64,000 nt of DNA. Origin: Hanamia caeni (GTDB lineage: Bacteria > Bacteroidota > Bacteroidia > Chitinophagales > Chitinophagaceae). Under the pieces are notes generated by a model that saw only the letters and a program-made list of their open reading frames with translations, was not told where the DNA came from and did no database searches. The position numbers and the translations under genes were made by a program. How positions within the stretch are numbered: the stretch's first letter is position 1; every line of letters starts with the position of its first letter. The DNA is taken from contig NZ_RJJR01000005.1 in assembly GCF_003721595.1 (NCBI RefSeq), forward strand, positions 62,001-126,000, read 5' to 3'. This document shows, in pieces, positions 34,639-44,331 of this stretch.

Positions 34639-35235
34639 TTAAGAGTTCACCCATTTAACTTTGTCATCAACCAAGGAGCGTTTAGTTAATGGATTATCAA
34701 CTACATCCGGATAGCCAATAAAAATTGTTCCTATCAGCCGGTCGTGTGGGCCAAGTTCAAAATAAGGTTTGGCTTCATCAAGGTAAGTAATGCCCCCCGT
34801 GGATATATATCCACCGAGATTATACGCATTTAGCGATAAAAAAATATTTTCGATTGCGCAGCCAACAGCAATTATTTCTTCTGTTTCCGGAATCGAAATA
34901 TGTAATGTCCGTTTCATACCCACCACAATTACATGCGAAGAGAATAAGGGGTAGTCGCGAAGATTCTGCAATTTTTTTTCTTTGAAATTTTCCCCTGCAT
35001 ACCTTGTATAAATTTCAGTTTGCATATCTGAAAAGACTTCCCTTCCCTTACCGGAAAAAACTGTAAACCGCCAGGGTTGCGTTAATTTATGTGTTGGCGC
35101 ACGGTTGGCATTTTCTAAAATTTGACGGATAACCGGGTCAGGAATTGCTTTCCCTTTTATAAACTGGTATGGATATATACTACGCCTGTTTTGAACGATA
35201 GAATTAAATTGATTTATATCATAGCGATCTTCCAT
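34639..35235 (-). CDS. Nitroreductase family protein
   Basis: This 198-residue FMN-dependent oxidoreductase starts IVQNRRSIYPYQF and has the flavin-binding NRAPTHKLTQPWRFTV (about residues 44-59). The C-terminal IGTIFIGYP is also typical. These homodimeric cytoplasmic enzymes reduce nitro compounds, quinones or related substrates with NAD(P)H, and the natural substrate is unknown. It is a single gene divergent from the Crp/Fnr regulator, so it might be that regulator's target, though no operator is evident. Confidence 0.88.
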   Translation of the reverse strand: MEDRYDINQFNSIVQNRRSIYPYQFIKGKAIPDPVIRQILENANRAPTHKLTQPWRFTVFSGKGREVFSDMQTEIYTRYAGENFKEKKLQNLRDYPLFSSHVIVVGMKRTLHISIPETEEIIAVGCAIENIFLSLNAYNLGGYISTGGITYLDEAKPYFELGPHDRLIGTIFIGYPDVVDNPLTKRSLVDDKVKWVNS

Positions 35236-35448
35236 CCTGTTTTTGATTTTTCTTGAAAGGCAAATTTACATCTGCACCTCTTTAAATAAAAACTATAAGC
35301 GTTTGATCATCATATTTGCGCAACCGGATTAACAGCAGGCATTTAGAAAAAGATTTCTAAATGTAAATTGATAAATTTTGGAGCTGGCGATTTTCTTTTA
35401 ACGAGTTATAGTTCAGGTTATGTAAATTAGTGACCTAATATTGTATGA

Positions 35449-36036
35449 ATGTTTGAATTACTTGCTGAAAAAATACGAGAGCAAATTGTGATCACTGAGG
35501 AACAATTTGAATTTTGCAAAACACTTTTTATTCCAAAAAAATTAAGGAAAAGACAATATTTATTGCAGGAAGGCGATGTTTGCCGATACACAGCGTTTGT
35601 TGAAAAGGGCATGCTGCGCACATTCACGGTTGATGAAAAGGGAAATGAACCGATTCTTCAATTTTCTTTTGAAGGCTGGTGGATTGCCGACTTATACAGT
35701 TTCCTTACAGAAGAACCTTCGATTTATAATATAGAAGCTTTGGAAAATTGCGAGTTGCTGTTAATCACTAAATCGTCCTGGGACGAATTGCTTGAAAAAG
35801 TTCCGGCTTTTGAGCGATATTTTCGTATATTAATCCAAAACAATTTAATCGCTACGCAAAAACGATTGATGAGTTCTTTAAATGAAACGGCCGAAGAAAA
35901 ATATAAAAAACTGATGGAAAATTTTCCGGGTTGCCTCCAGCGCGTGCCACAACACATGATCGCTTCCTATTTAGGTATTACTCCTGAAACATTGAGCCGC
36001 ATCAGGGGCCAACTGGCATCGGTCAAATCTAAATAA
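35449..36036 (+). CDS. Crp/Fnr family transcriptional regulator
   Basis: This 195-residue protein has an N-terminal cyclic-nucleotide-binding-like beta barrel (about 20-125; LLQEGDVCRYTAFVEKGML) and a short C-terminal helix-turn-helix (HMIASYLGITPETLSRIRGQL, about 170-190). The usual phosphate-binding cassette for cAMP is not obvious, so the ligand may differ. The downstream dehydrogenase begins 1 bp after its stop, so the two are co-transcribed and the regulator may respond to that enzyme's substrate. It is divergent from the nitroreductase gene. Confidence 0.88.
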   Translation: MFELLAEKIREQIVITEEQFEFCKTLFIPKKLRKRQYLLQEGDVCRYTAFVEKGMLRTFTVDEKGNEPILQFSFEGWWIADLYSFLTEEPSIYNIEALENCELLLITKSSWDELLEKVPAFERYFRILIQNNLIATQKRLMSSLNETAEEKYKKLMENFPGCLQRVPQHMIASYLGITPETLSRIRGQLASVKSK

Positions 36037-36037
36037 A

Positions 36038-37015
36038 ATGAAAGTTTTTATCACAAGAGAAATCCCCGCAATTGGCATAGAAATATTGAAAAAGGCAGGT
36101 ATAGAAATTGAACAATGGGAGGAAAAAAGGCCTTTGACGCAAAATGAACTGATCGATTTCTGCATGCAAAGTGATGCATTGTTATCAGCAGGTTACAATA
36201 ATATTGATGCGTATTTTCTAAATAAATGCAATCATCTAAAGGTGGTTTCATTACATTCTGTGGGGTTCGACAATGTAGATGTTGCCGAAGCAACTAAATT
36301 AAAAATTCCCGTAGGGCATACACCCGGCGTTTTAAACAGCGCTACCGCCGATATCGCTTTTTTGTTGATGATTGCTGTATCGCGGAAGGCATTTTATTGC
36401 TATGAAAAAATAAAGAAAGGAGCGTGGAAATTTTTTGAACCAACGGCCGATCTCGGCATTGAATTGGAAGGAAAAACTGTAGGCATTTTTGGTCTTGGAA
36501 ATATTGGTTTTGAAATGGCCAAACGATGTAAAGGTGCCTACGACATGAAAGTGATTTACCACAACCGCACTAAAAATCCGAAGGCTGAAAAAGAATTAAA
36601 TGCCGAATGGGTTTCATTTGATCACTTATTGGAAAGAAGTGATGTTATTTCGCTCCATAGCAATTTATCAGAAGAAACCAGGGGCAAATTCGACCGCAAT
36701 GCTTTTCAAAAGATGAAACGCTCGTGCATTTTCATTAATACGGCCCGGGGCGCCATTCATAATGAAGAAGATCTCATTGAAGCTTTGGAAAAAAGAATCA
36801 TCTGGGGAGCAGGCCTTGATGTAACAAATCCCGAACCGATGGACAAGAATAATCCACTGCTGACAATGCCTTCAGTAGCCGTATTACCGCATATCGGCAG
36901 CGCTACTGTTGAAGCAAGAAACGGAATGGCGCGTATTGCTGCACAAAATGTTATTGCCGGTTTAAACGGAGAAAAATTGCCATTTCCGGTAAACCCCGAA
37001 ATATACCGGGCCTAA
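36038..37015 (+). CDS. D-isomer-specific 2-hydroxyacid dehydrogenase
   Basis: This 325-residue NAD(P)-dependent enzyme has the Rossmann motif GIFGLGNIGFEMAKRC (about 148-163). The catalytic Arg is in INTARGAIHNEEDL, the Glu in the NPEPM region and the His in LPHIGSATVEAR. Glyoxylate or hydroxypyruvate reductase-like activity is the most likely family assignment. It starts 1 bp after the Crp/Fnr gene, implying a two-gene operon. Confidence 0.91.
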   Translation: MKVFITREIPAIGIEILKKAGIEIEQWEEKRPLTQNELIDFCMQSDALLSAGYNNIDAYFLNKCNHLKVVSLHSVGFDNVDVAEATKLKIPVGHTPGVLNSATADIAFLLMIAVSRKAFYCYEKIKKGAWKFFEPTADLGIELEGKTVGIFGLGNIGFEMAKRCKGAYDMKVIYHNRTKNPKAEKELNAEWVSFDHLLERSDVISLHSNLSEETRGKFDRNAFQKMKRSCIFINTARGAIHNEEDLIEALEKRIIWGAGLDVTNPEPMDKNNPLLTMPSVAVLPHIGSATVEARNGMARIAAQNVIAGLNGEKLPFPVNPEIYRA

Positions 37016-37157
37016 ATAAATTTACGCGTTACTGCTATTTGTATGAAGAAAAAATTTCTTCATTTTCTTGATATACATCAATGGTAAATGTTATCACATC
37101 TCATTGGAAGCACCATGACTCCACACGTAACTTTGCTCTACATCAAATAGTACAATC

Positions 37158-37649
37158 GTGAAGAAAACGATAGCAATTGTAGGCGCAACTGAAAAGAATG
37201 GAAAAGAAATCATAGCAAAGTTTGCATCCGCTCCTTACCGTTTGCTTTTAATTTCCAATGAAGCGAATGAGCTGGAGCATTTCGGCACAGATATAACAGC
37301 AAAGTATCCAGGCAGTGACATTGAAACCCTGGATTGTGTTAAAGATGGTTGTTGGGAAGCGGACATTATTATCCTTGCCGTTCCCCCGGAAAAAATAGTA
37401 GAGATCACAACAAAATTCAAAGAAGTTGCAACCCAAAAAATTGTTATAGAAATGTGGGGCAATGAAACCAACTCCGAAGAATTAAAAAAGATTTTACCCT
37501 ATTCAAAATTGGTAAGCATTTCAGGTTTTTGTTCACCCAAAATCACCATTAGTGGCGAAGACAAAACAGTAAACGAAGAAATAAAGAAGATTTTTATTTT
37601 GGCCGGATTTTGCGTTAGCGATGCAGTTGATAATATTAAGAAATCTTAG
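37158..37649 (+). CDS. Small NAD(P)-binding Rossmann protein
   Basis: This 163-residue protein has an N-terminal dinucleotide-binding fold (IAIVGATEKNGKEI, about residues 5-18) and ADIIILAVPPEKI (about 69-81), as in F420-dependent NADP reductase-like and prephenate dehydrogenase-like proteins. It lacks a second catalytic domain. Function unknown. It is in line with the following NAD(P)-binding gene, 84 bp apart. Confidence 0.65.
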   Translation: MKKTIAIVGATEKNGKEIIAKFASAPYRLLLISNEANELEHFGTDITAKYPGSDIETLDCVKDGCWEADIIILAVPPEKIVEITTKFKEVATQKIVIEMWGNETNSEELKKILPYSKLVSISGFCSPKITISGEDKTVNEEIKKIFILAGFCVSDAVDNIKKS

Positions 37650-37733
37650 CAATGCAAAATAGTTAACCGGAATAAAAGTAAAAATAAGCCGGAGATATTT
37701 AATGGTAACATATTAAACTTAAAAAGAAGAATT

Positions 37734-38384
37734 ATGAAAATTGCACTAATAGGAGCTTCGGGATTTGTAGGTACTTCAATTCTGAATGAAGCATTAGAAA
37801 GAGGTCACGAAGTAAAATCCATTGTGCGCCACACTAATAAATTAAAGGAACAAAACAATTTAAAAATCGTGGAAGCAGATGTGATGAATACTGAACTTTT
37901 GGCCACTACTTTATCAGGAAGCGATATCGTGATAAGCGCTTATAATGCCGGATGGACGAATCCAAACCTTTATAAAGAATTTTTAAAAGGATCCGTTTCT
38001 ATCCAGGAAGCTGTAAGCAAATCTGGTGTAAAAAGATTGATAGTAGTTGGTGGCGCCGGCAGCTTGTTTATTGCGCCGGGCGTACAATTAGTTGATACAA
38101 CTGATTTTCCTGACACGTTTAGGGCTGGCGCTGCCGCGGCCCGCGATTATTTAAATATTCTCAAAAAGGAAAATGACCTTGAATGGACATTTATTAGCCC
38201 CGCAATAGAGATGAACCCTCTTTCTTTACATGAAAGAACCGGCACTTATCGTACAGGAAGAGACGCTCCCGTATTTGATGAAAATCATAGAAGCAAAATT
38301 TCGGTTGAAGATCTTGCTGTAGCAATTATCGATGAAGTAGAAAACCCAAGACATATTCGTGTACGCTTTACTGTTGCATACTGA
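37734..38384 (+). CDS. NAD(P)H-binding protein, atypical short-chain dehydrogenase
   Basis: This 216-residue protein starts with IALIGASGFVGTSIL (GxSGFxG loop at residues 7-13) and shows an SVRH-like second strand and VVGGAGSLF, typical of NmrA-like and atypical SDR proteins. No YxxxK catalytic pair is visible. Such proteins are redox sensors or epimerase/isomerase relatives. After it lie 242 bp without a gene, in which a short fragment beginning KILLMGAK suggests decayed remains of a similar gene. Confidence 0.8.
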   Translation: MKIALIGASGFVGTSILNEALERGHEVKSIVRHTNKLKEQNNLKIVEADVMNTELLATTLSGSDIVISAYNAGWTNPNLYKEFLKGSVSIQEAVSKSGVKRLIVVGGAGSLFIAPGVQLVDTTDFPDTFRAGAAAARDYLNILKKENDLEWTFISPAIEMNPLSLHERTGTYRTGRDAPVFDENHRSKISVEDLAVAIIDEVENPRHIRVRFTVAY

Positions 38385-38626
38385 TTATCCGCTAAAGCAA
38401 AATAGTAGATCTTAAAAAATATTAATTTATTATATTAAAAATATAAGCGTGAAAATATTATTAATGGGCGCAAAGGAAAACTGTAACCGGTTATGTAGAA
38501 ACAATTGAAAGCACTCTGGGCGGGAAATCCTTTTTTTAGAAGGTTCTAAACGTACAAGGAAATTTTAACACTTGTGAATTTGCGGTAAGTAAATAATAAA
38601 ATTAATCCTCATAAAAAATTTAAATT

Positions 38627-39328
38627 ATGGAAATAAAAATTTGGTCAGATATAAGATGCCCGTTTTGCTATATTGGAAAACGGAAGTTCGAAAAAGCGCT
38701 TAATCAATTTGCCCATAAAGAACAGGTGAAGGTGATATGGAAAAGCTTTGAGCTTGATCCTAACCTCACAACAAATACAAATGTAAACTCCACCGAACAT
38801 CTTGCTAACGCAAAAGGTATTTCAAAAGCGGAGGCAGAAGGAATGGAGAAATATGTTGCAAATATTGCTAAGGAAATTGAGCTTCAATTTAATTCTGAAA
38901 AAATGATAGTGGCAAATTCTTTTAACGCGCATCGTTTAATTCAGTTTGCAAAATCAGTGGGCCGTGCTAATGATGCTGAGGAAGCATTGTTTAAAGCATT
39001 TTTTGTAGATGGAAAAAATATAGATGACATTCCGGCTTTGATTGAAACGGGCGTGGCTGCAGGGTTGGATAAGGAAAAGCTTCAGAATATTTACCAGTCT
39101 GAGGATTTCAAAAATGAAGTAAGAAGTGATGAAGGTGAAGCCGGAAACTTGGGAATCAATGGCGTACCATTTTTTGTGTTTAATGATAAGTATGCTGTTT
39201 CCGGCGCTCAGTCTCCCGAAACATTCCTGGAAGTACTGGAACAATCATGGAAAGAATTTGCTGAAGGAAAGCCAGAGTTTATCCTAACAGAAGGTCCTTC
39301 CTGTGAGCCCCGCGGAAATTGTAATTAA
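38627..39328 (+). CDS. DsbA-family (FrnE-like) oxidoreductase
   Basis: This 233-residue thioredoxin-fold protein has no signal peptide, so it is cytoplasmic. The active-site CPFC is at residues 11-14 (WSDIRCPFCYIGKRKF), and the cis-proline region is GINGVPFFVFNDKY. The helical insertion and length match FrnE/2-hydroxychromene-2-carboxylate isomerase-type members. Two further cysteines near the C-terminus (PSCEPRGNC) may form a second redox pair or metal site. It is followed by an LLM flavin enzyme gene, 122 bp away. Confidence 0.9.
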   Translation: MEIKIWSDIRCPFCYIGKRKFEKALNQFAHKEQVKVIWKSFELDPNLTTNTNVNSTEHLANAKGISKAEAEGMEKYVANIAKEIELQFNSEKMIVANSFNAHRLIQFAKSVGRANDAEEALFKAFFVDGKNIDDIPALIETGVAAGLDKEKLQNIYQSEDFKNEVRSDEGEAGNLGINGVPFFVFNDKYAVSGAQSPETFLEVLEQSWKEFAEGKPEFILTEGPSCEPRGNCN

Positions 39329-39450
39329 AAGAAGACACAGAACGTTAACAATATAACGGTAATGGATATACGAAATATTCGTTACGATGAGAAGCTTATT
39401 TTATAGTAAAGAAACAAAAAAATAAAATTTTTATTTTAAAACAAATTTTT

Positions 39451-40485
39451 ATGGAGTTTGGCCTGATAACTTTTGCAGATATGCACCCGGAGTCATTGCC
39501 CGGTCGCGGTATCAATGCACATCAAAGAATAAAAGACTTAATGGAAGAAATAAAGCTTGCAGATGAACTGGGCCTTGATGTGTTTGGGATTGGCGAGCAC
39601 CACCGGCCTGATTATGCCGTATCTTCTCCGCCAATCTTATTGGCTGCAGCTGCGATGGTTACAAAAAACATCAAGCTTTCCAGCGCGGTGACCGTCTTGA
39701 GTTCGGATGATCCGGTGAGGGTGTTTCAAAATTTTTCGGAAGTGGATTTATTATCAGGGGGCCGTGCGGAAATCATGGCCGGACGCGGATCATTTATTGA
39801 ATCTTTTCCATTATTCGGTTATAATCTTGAAGACTATGATGAGCTTTTCACTGAAAAATTAGATTTGCTTTTGAACTTAAATCAATCAACAAAAATAACA
39901 TGGAAGGGAAGGCATCGCCCTTCCATAGATAACCTTGGCGTGTATCCCCGCCCATATCAGTCTTCTATTCCTGTTTGGCTTGCGGCCGGCGGAACCCCGG
40001 CATCGGCAGTAAGAGCCGCTAAGCTGGGCCTGCCTTTGATGTTAGCGATTATTGGAGGACGCCCTGAGCAATTTGTTCCTTTTATAAACCTTTATAAGGA
40101 AACAGCGATAAAGGCAGGGAAAGAAATTTCTGAATTACAGTTTGGAGTTAATAATCATTTTTATGTTGCTGAAGATTCCCAGCGGGCGGCCGATGAATTT
40201 TACCCGTACTATGCAGAAATGATGAACCGGGTGGGCCGGGAACGCGGCTGGCCTCCGCTTTCACGGCAACAATATGATTATGCAAGATCGCGGCAGGGCG
40301 CGCTAATGACAGGAAGTGTGCAGGAAGTGGTTGATAAAATTTTATATGAGCATGAGCTCTTTGGAAATACCCGCTTTCTTGCACAGGCAAGTGTGGGCAC
40401 TGTTCCTCATAAATTAGTCATGCATTCAATTGAATTGTTTGGCGACAAGGTGGTTCCGGCAGTTAAAAAAATAATAAAGGCATAA
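39451..40485 (+). CDS. LLM-class flavin-dependent oxidoreductase (luciferase-like)
   Basis: This 344-residue TIM-barrel enzyme of the bacterial luciferase-like monooxygenase superfamily uses FMN or F420-type cofactors. Typical segments are LDVFGIGEHHRPDYAVSSPP near residue 40, LSSAVTVLSSDDPVRVFQNFSEVDLLSGGRAEIMAGRG (in two motifs), and PVWLAAGGTPAS. Substrate unknown. A near-palindrome TACGAAATATTCGTTA about 80 bp upstream (near 39370) could be an operator. It is closed by a strong hairpin shared with the convergent hsp20 gene. Confidence 0.87.
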   Translation: MEFGLITFADMHPESLPGRGINAHQRIKDLMEEIKLADELGLDVFGIGEHHRPDYAVSSPPILLAAAAMVTKNIKLSSAVTVLSSDDPVRVFQNFSEVDLLSGGRAEIMAGRGSFIESFPLFGYNLEDYDELFTEKLDLLLNLNQSTKITWKGRHRPSIDNLGVYPRPYQSSIPVWLAAGGTPASAVRAAKLGLPLMLAIIGGRPEQFVPFINLYKETAIKAGKEISELQFGVNNHFYVAEDSQRAADEFYPYYAEMMNRVGRERGWPPLSRQQYDYARSRQGALMTGSVQEVVDKILYEHELFGNTRFLAQASVGTVPHKLVMHSIELFGDKVVPAVKKIIKA

Positions 40486-40512
40486 AAAAAACTGCCTTCG
40501 GGCAGTTTTTTT
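40484..40512. terminator. Bidirectional terminator
   Basis: The stem ACTGCC/GGCAGT with a TTCG tetraloop (40491-40506) is flanked by seven A and six T, so U-runs form in either direction. It serves the LLM gene and the convergent hsp20 gene. Confidence 0.92.
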
Positions 40513-40518
40513 GTTCAT

Positions 40519-40974
40519 TTATTGAATCTGAATTTGCTTTGGTGGCTTTACTTTAGCCTCTTCCTTTTTAGGAATTTCCAGGTGTAACAAACCATTTTCA
40601 TATTTTGCCTGAATTTTATCAGCATCTACCACATCTTTCGGTAATGTGAAAGTCCGCTGAAAAGATTGGTAGCTGAATTCGCGGCGGGAATATTTTTCAT
40701 CTTTATTATCTTCCTCGCTTTGTTCCGTTTTCTCTGAACTAAGCGTGAGCAAGTTACCATCTAACTGGATTTTGAAATCCTTTTTGTTCATTCCCGGTGC
40801 CGCAACCTCCACTACAAAATTGTCTTTGTTTTCTTTGACATTAACGCGGGGGACTGTGGTATGTGTGTCTGAAAAATTTTCGAGCCCCCAATTAGAAAAC
40901 CCCGAATTAAAAAAGTCGTCAAACAGAAAAGGCCATTGGTTTGCCGGGGCTGCGTTTCTTTTGATAAGATTCAT
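40519..40974 (-). CDS. Hsp20/alpha-crystallin small heat shock protein
   Basis: This 151-residue cytoplasmic holdase has an N-terminal arm with aromatic residues (FLFDDFFNSGFSNWGLENF). The alpha-crystallin domain spans about 42-140 (PRVNVKENKDNFVVEVAAPGMNKKDF). The C-terminus ends KQIQIQ, providing the I-x-I oligomerisation motif. It is normally stress-induced. It is a single gene, converging on the LLM gene terminator. Confidence 0.94.
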   Translation of the reverse strand: MNLIKRNAAPANQWPFLFDDFFNSGFSNWGLENFSDTHTTVPRVNVKENKDNFVVEVAAPGMNKKDFKIQLDGNLLTLSSEKTEQSEEDNKDEKYSRREFSYQSFQRTFTLPKDVVDADKIQAKYENGLLHLEIPKKEEAKVKPPKQIQIQ

Positions 40975-41151
40975 AATACCCTCCTTTTTTAATGGTTAAT
41001 AATAAAATTGTTTACCCAATTTCCCCCAAGAAATATACCATCTTCATGTCATATTTGTAGTTCTGAACTTTTGTTCCGAAAAAGGAAAAAAATGACAGTC
41101 GGCAGGACAATTTTTCTGTTAATTTTTTTCTAACGCAAATGAATTTTTAAT

Positions 41152-42420
41152 TTATTCTTCAAAAGAATTCTGCTCATCCAAAAGATTTAAATTTATGGAT
41201 TCCAGGCCAGAAATACCATCAATAGATCCCTTTACATGTGCGGCATTCAGCAGTACTTTTTCCAATTGTTTTTCGCGTGCTTTCCATAGTTTTTCCATAG
41301 CCGATCTTTCATTTATGATGCTCATTTTCATAGCGGCAAATCCTTCGCGGATGGCTTTCCATTGTTCACTGAATTCATTGCTGGTCAGGTAATCATACAG
41401 AAGCTGCATTTTATCGCCTTTATTTTCATGGCTTTTTGAAGAATTATACACCCTGATAATACCATCCCGCAATACGTTTGCAAGGGCCTTCACTTCAGAA
41501 AAAGTACAAATCCAAACGCCATCTTTCAGACCAAAACATTCTAATTCTTTGGGCATAGTTTTCGTAACCAGTACCGCAATATCGGCCCTGGTGCTTCGCA
41601 TATCTGCTTTTAATTTTTCTATCCAGTCCACACCAAAATCTTTGGTGCGCTTGCTTTCATAAATAATCTTACCGCATTCCTGGCCAAAATTATTTCTTAC
41701 GGTTTGAATGCAATCTGCGCCCCTGATACCTTTGCCTACTTCAGAAACTATGTCAAAAGGAAAAGCATTTCCTAATATTTCTTCTAAAGCCAGTTCCTGC
41801 ACTTCACCCTGCAATTGCATAGATACCTGGTCCTGCCTGCGTTTCATTTCCTCTACTAATTTCTTCTGATCATTTAATTGCTTTTCCAGTTCTTTATACC
41901 GCAAGGATTGCTCAGTTTCTTTAATTTCATTTTTTTCCTTTTCCTGTTTTCTAATTTGTTCGATAAGCAATTCTCTCTCGCGGGCTAATTTTTTTTCCAA
42001 TTGAATTTCCATTTCTTCTGCCTGGGTTTTTAATTCCTTTTCTTTTTTCAGGAATTCCAATTCTTTTTGCCGGGCGCTTTTTAATTTCTCTTCATTATCG
42101 TTGTTTGCCTGCTGTAGAAGCTTTAACTGGTTTTCATAATCATTACTAATTGTTTTTCTTAATTTTTCCTGGAGGTCATTTTGCATTTTTATTTTTTCTT
42201 TTTCCATTCTTTCTGCAAACAGCTCATTTTCTTTTTCTTTCTTTTTTTCAAATTCTATTTGCTGTTGTTGCAGTTGCCTTTGTTGAGCGGCAAATTGTTC
42301 GCTAAGCCGCTTGCGATCCTGGAATAATTTATCCTGGTATTCTTTTTCCAACGCTTGTGCAATGGCTTCCTGTGGGGCAAATTTATGCTGACACTTAGGG
42401 CAGGTAATTAAAGTATCCAT
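41152..42420 (-). CDS. DUF2130 coiled-coil protein
   Basis: This 422-residue protein begins with a zinc-ribbon-like CPKC (residues 8-11), continues with a very long charged coiled coil (about 25-205, Gln/Lys/Glu-rich) and ends with the DUF2130 domain (GNAFPFDIVSEVGKGIRGADCIQ, YESKRTKDFGVDWIEKL). The C-terminal part has a restriction-endonuclease-like look (ESKRTK after an acidic residue). DUF2130 has no established function, though a nuclease relation has been suggested by its fold motifs. It is a single gene. Confidence 0.85.
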   Translation of the reverse strand: MDTLITCPKCQHKFAPQEAIAQALEKEYQDKLFQDRKRLSEQFAAQQRQLQQQQIEFEKKKEKENELFAERMEKEKIKMQNDLQEKLRKTISNDYENQLKLLQQANNDNEEKLKSARQKELEFLKKEKELKTQAEEMEIQLEKKLARERELLIEQIRKQEKEKNEIKETEQSLRYKELEKQLNDQKKLVEEMKRRQDQVSMQLQGEVQELALEEILGNAFPFDIVSEVGKGIRGADCIQTVRNNFGQECGKIIYESKRTKDFGVDWIEKLKADMRSTRADIAVLVTKTMPKELECFGLKDGVWICTFSEVKALANVLRDGIIRVYNSSKSHENKGDKMQLLYDYLTSNEFSEQWKAIREGFAAMKMSIINERSAMEKLWKAREKQLEKVLLNAAHVKGSIDGISGLESINLNLLDEQNSFEE

Positions 42421-42564
42421 TGAAATTTTTTAGCGGTTAAGGTACAAGTAATTTTAATAAATTTCAGCGTTACAACTACCGGTGTGCGGCTGCACAAAGT
42501 TCAATTAAGAATAAATATGATCAAGAGCTAAAAAAACTTGTAATTACTCAACTATCTTTGTTGT

Positions 42565-43767
42565 ATGCTTTCTATAAGTAACAGAGGCAATATAATGCCC
42601 GCTTCGCCCATTCGTAAATTGGTTCCTTTTGCAGAAGATGCAAAGAAAAGAGGAATCAAAATTTATCACATGAACATAGGCCAGCCTGATATTGAAACGC
42701 CGGCAAAAACGCTGGCGGCGGTGCGGAATTCGGATTTTGAAATCCTTGAATACAGCCACAGTGCTGGCATTGAAAGCTATAGAAAGAAACTGGTTAAATA
42801 TTATAACCGGGCAGGCATCGGGCTGGATTATGAGGAAATCCTCATAACTACCGGCGGTAGTGAAGCTATTCTGTTTGCGATGATGAGTTGTCTTGATGCA
42901 GGCGATGAAATCATCATCCCTGAACCTTTTTATGCAAATTACAATGGATTTGCGGTTGAAGCAGGAGTTGAAATAATTCCAATCACCTCTCATATAAACA
43001 ATGGGTTTGCTTTACCGCCTGTTGAAGAATTTGAAAAATTAATTACTTCTAAAACAAAGGGAATTTTAATTTGTAATCCTAATAATCCTACGGGCTATTT
43101 GTACAGCCGTGAAGAGCTGGAGGTGTTAAAAGATATTGTTATCAAACATGATCTTTATTTGTTTTCTGACGAAGCGTATCGCGAATTTTGTTATGAAGGC
43201 AATCATTTCAGCGCAATGCTGTTAAAAGGCGCTGAAGAAAATGTAATTCTTTTAGACACCATTAGTAAACGATATAGCGCATGCGGCGCAAGGATTGGCG
43301 CTCTCATCACTCGTAATAAATCACTGTTACAAACAGCTATCAAATTTGCACAGGCACGATTGAGCCCTCCTACTTTTGGACAAATTTTAGGTGAAGCGGC
43401 TGTGGATTTGCCTGAAGATTATTTTGAAAAATCCAAAGCCGAATACCGTTTAAGGCGTGATACCATTGTGAACAGGTTGAACCATATGCCCGGCGTTTTT
43501 TGTCCCAATCCTGGCGGTGCATTTTATGCGATGGCTTCCCTGCCAATTGACGACTCCGATAAATTTTGCCAATGGCTGCTTGAATCATTTGATTATAATG
43601 GAGAAACGCTGATGTTAGCGCCTGCTACCGGTTTTTACAATACACAGGGGTTGGGTAAAAATGAAATAAGACTTGCCTATGTTTTAAACAGAGACGCGAT
43701 TAATAATGCGATGAATTGTCTTGAAAAAGCGCTTGAAGTTTATCCCGGAATCGTTAGCGACAAATAG
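42565..43767 (+). CDS. PLP-dependent aminotransferase, class I/II
   Basis: This 400-residue fold-type I aminotransferase resembles aspartate or aromatic transaminases (MNIGQPDIETP near residue 36, NPNNPTGYLYS near 172, LFSDEAYREF near 203). The PLP lysine is in DTISKRYSACGARIG (about residue 238), and the C-terminal Arg is in EIRLAYVLN. It is likely to use glutamate or aspartate; the exact substrate is open. The stop codon overlaps a copy of the 19-bp dispersed motif (43766-43784). Confidence 0.9.
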   Translation: MLSISNRGNIMPASPIRKLVPFAEDAKKRGIKIYHMNIGQPDIETPAKTLAAVRNSDFEILEYSHSAGIESYRKKLVKYYNRAGIGLDYEEILITTGGSEAILFAMMSCLDAGDEIIIPEPFYANYNGFAVEAGVEIIPITSHINNGFALPPVEEFEKLITSKTKGILICNPNNPTGYLYSREELEVLKDIVIKHDLYLFSDEAYREFCYEGNHFSAMLLKGAEENVILLDTISKRYSACGARIGALITRNKSLLQTAIKFAQARLSPPTFGQILGEAAVDLPEDYFEKSKAEYRLRRDTIVNRLNHMPGVFCPNPGGAFYAMASLPIDDSDKFCQWLLESFDYNGETLMLAPATGFYNTQGLGKNEIRLAYVLNRDAINNAMNCLEKALEVYPGIVSDK

Positions 43768-43800
43768 TAAACAAACAAATAACCAATACTTTTATTTTAC

Positions 43801-44211
43801 TTACCGCAGGCTTTGCTTAGCATCGGTGTTTTTGGTGATGTATCTGAAGGATATTAAAGAGAATCCAATAGACAAAAAAGTTCTGAACATCATAGCCTTT
43901 ACTGTTTTCTCTTCATAAATGCCTCCTGAATAAATGTGAATTCCAAGGCCGATAAAAGCAACAATTAAAACTACCACTGCGGCGTTCATCAGCCTGGTTG
44001 TCCATCTTTTCCTTTTGAAAAATCCATAAGCGCCTGGGAGGTATAAAAAAGCGCAAATAAAATTAGCGACCACAACAAACAAAACATAATTGCCTTCTTT
44101 TTCCCTGATATCAAATAAGCCAAAAATAACGGACGTGCTCATAAAAAGCGTTATGATTCCGAAGAAGGCCACGATGCATCCTGTAATAAATAAAATAATT
44201 TTTGGTTTCAT
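43801..44211 (-). CDS. Four-helix membrane protein, unknown function
   Basis: This is a 136-residue integral membrane protein with hydrophobic segments at about 5-27, 43-66, 77-97 and 110-130 and no recognisable domain. The short basic loop (KRKRWTTR) between helices 2 and 3 suggests a cytoplasmic face there. It lies between the convergent aminotransferase gene and aspS on the same strand, with 120 bp to aspS. I do not recognise the family. Confidence 0.75.
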   Translation of the reverse strand: MKPKIILFITGCIVAFFGIITLFMSTSVIFGLFDIREKEGNYVLFVVVANFICAFLYLPGAYGFFKRKRWTTRLMNAAVVVLIVAFIGLGIHIYSGGIYEEKTVKAMMFRTFLSIGFSLISFRYITKNTDAKQSLR

Positions 44212-44331
44212 GGTTGCGATTCTTTTCCGGATTAAAACGATAGGCAGCTAAATGCATAATAGGTTTTAGAAAATATTCTCTAAAAAATTCAAATTTTTTC
44301 CCGAAAGAAATTTTCTGCGAAACCAGTTGCT

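Noticed and set aside
38440..38560. Short gene beginning KILLMGAK after the NAD(P)H-binding gene
   Set aside because: The frame breaks after a few codons; a fragment KTVTGYVETIESTLGGK follows in another frame. Too short to annotate as more than possible remains of a Rossmann protein.
39360..39395. Operator palindrome upstream of the LLM oxidoreductase
   Set aside because: The match is imperfect and occurs once, with no regulator gene adjacent; noted only in the gene entry.
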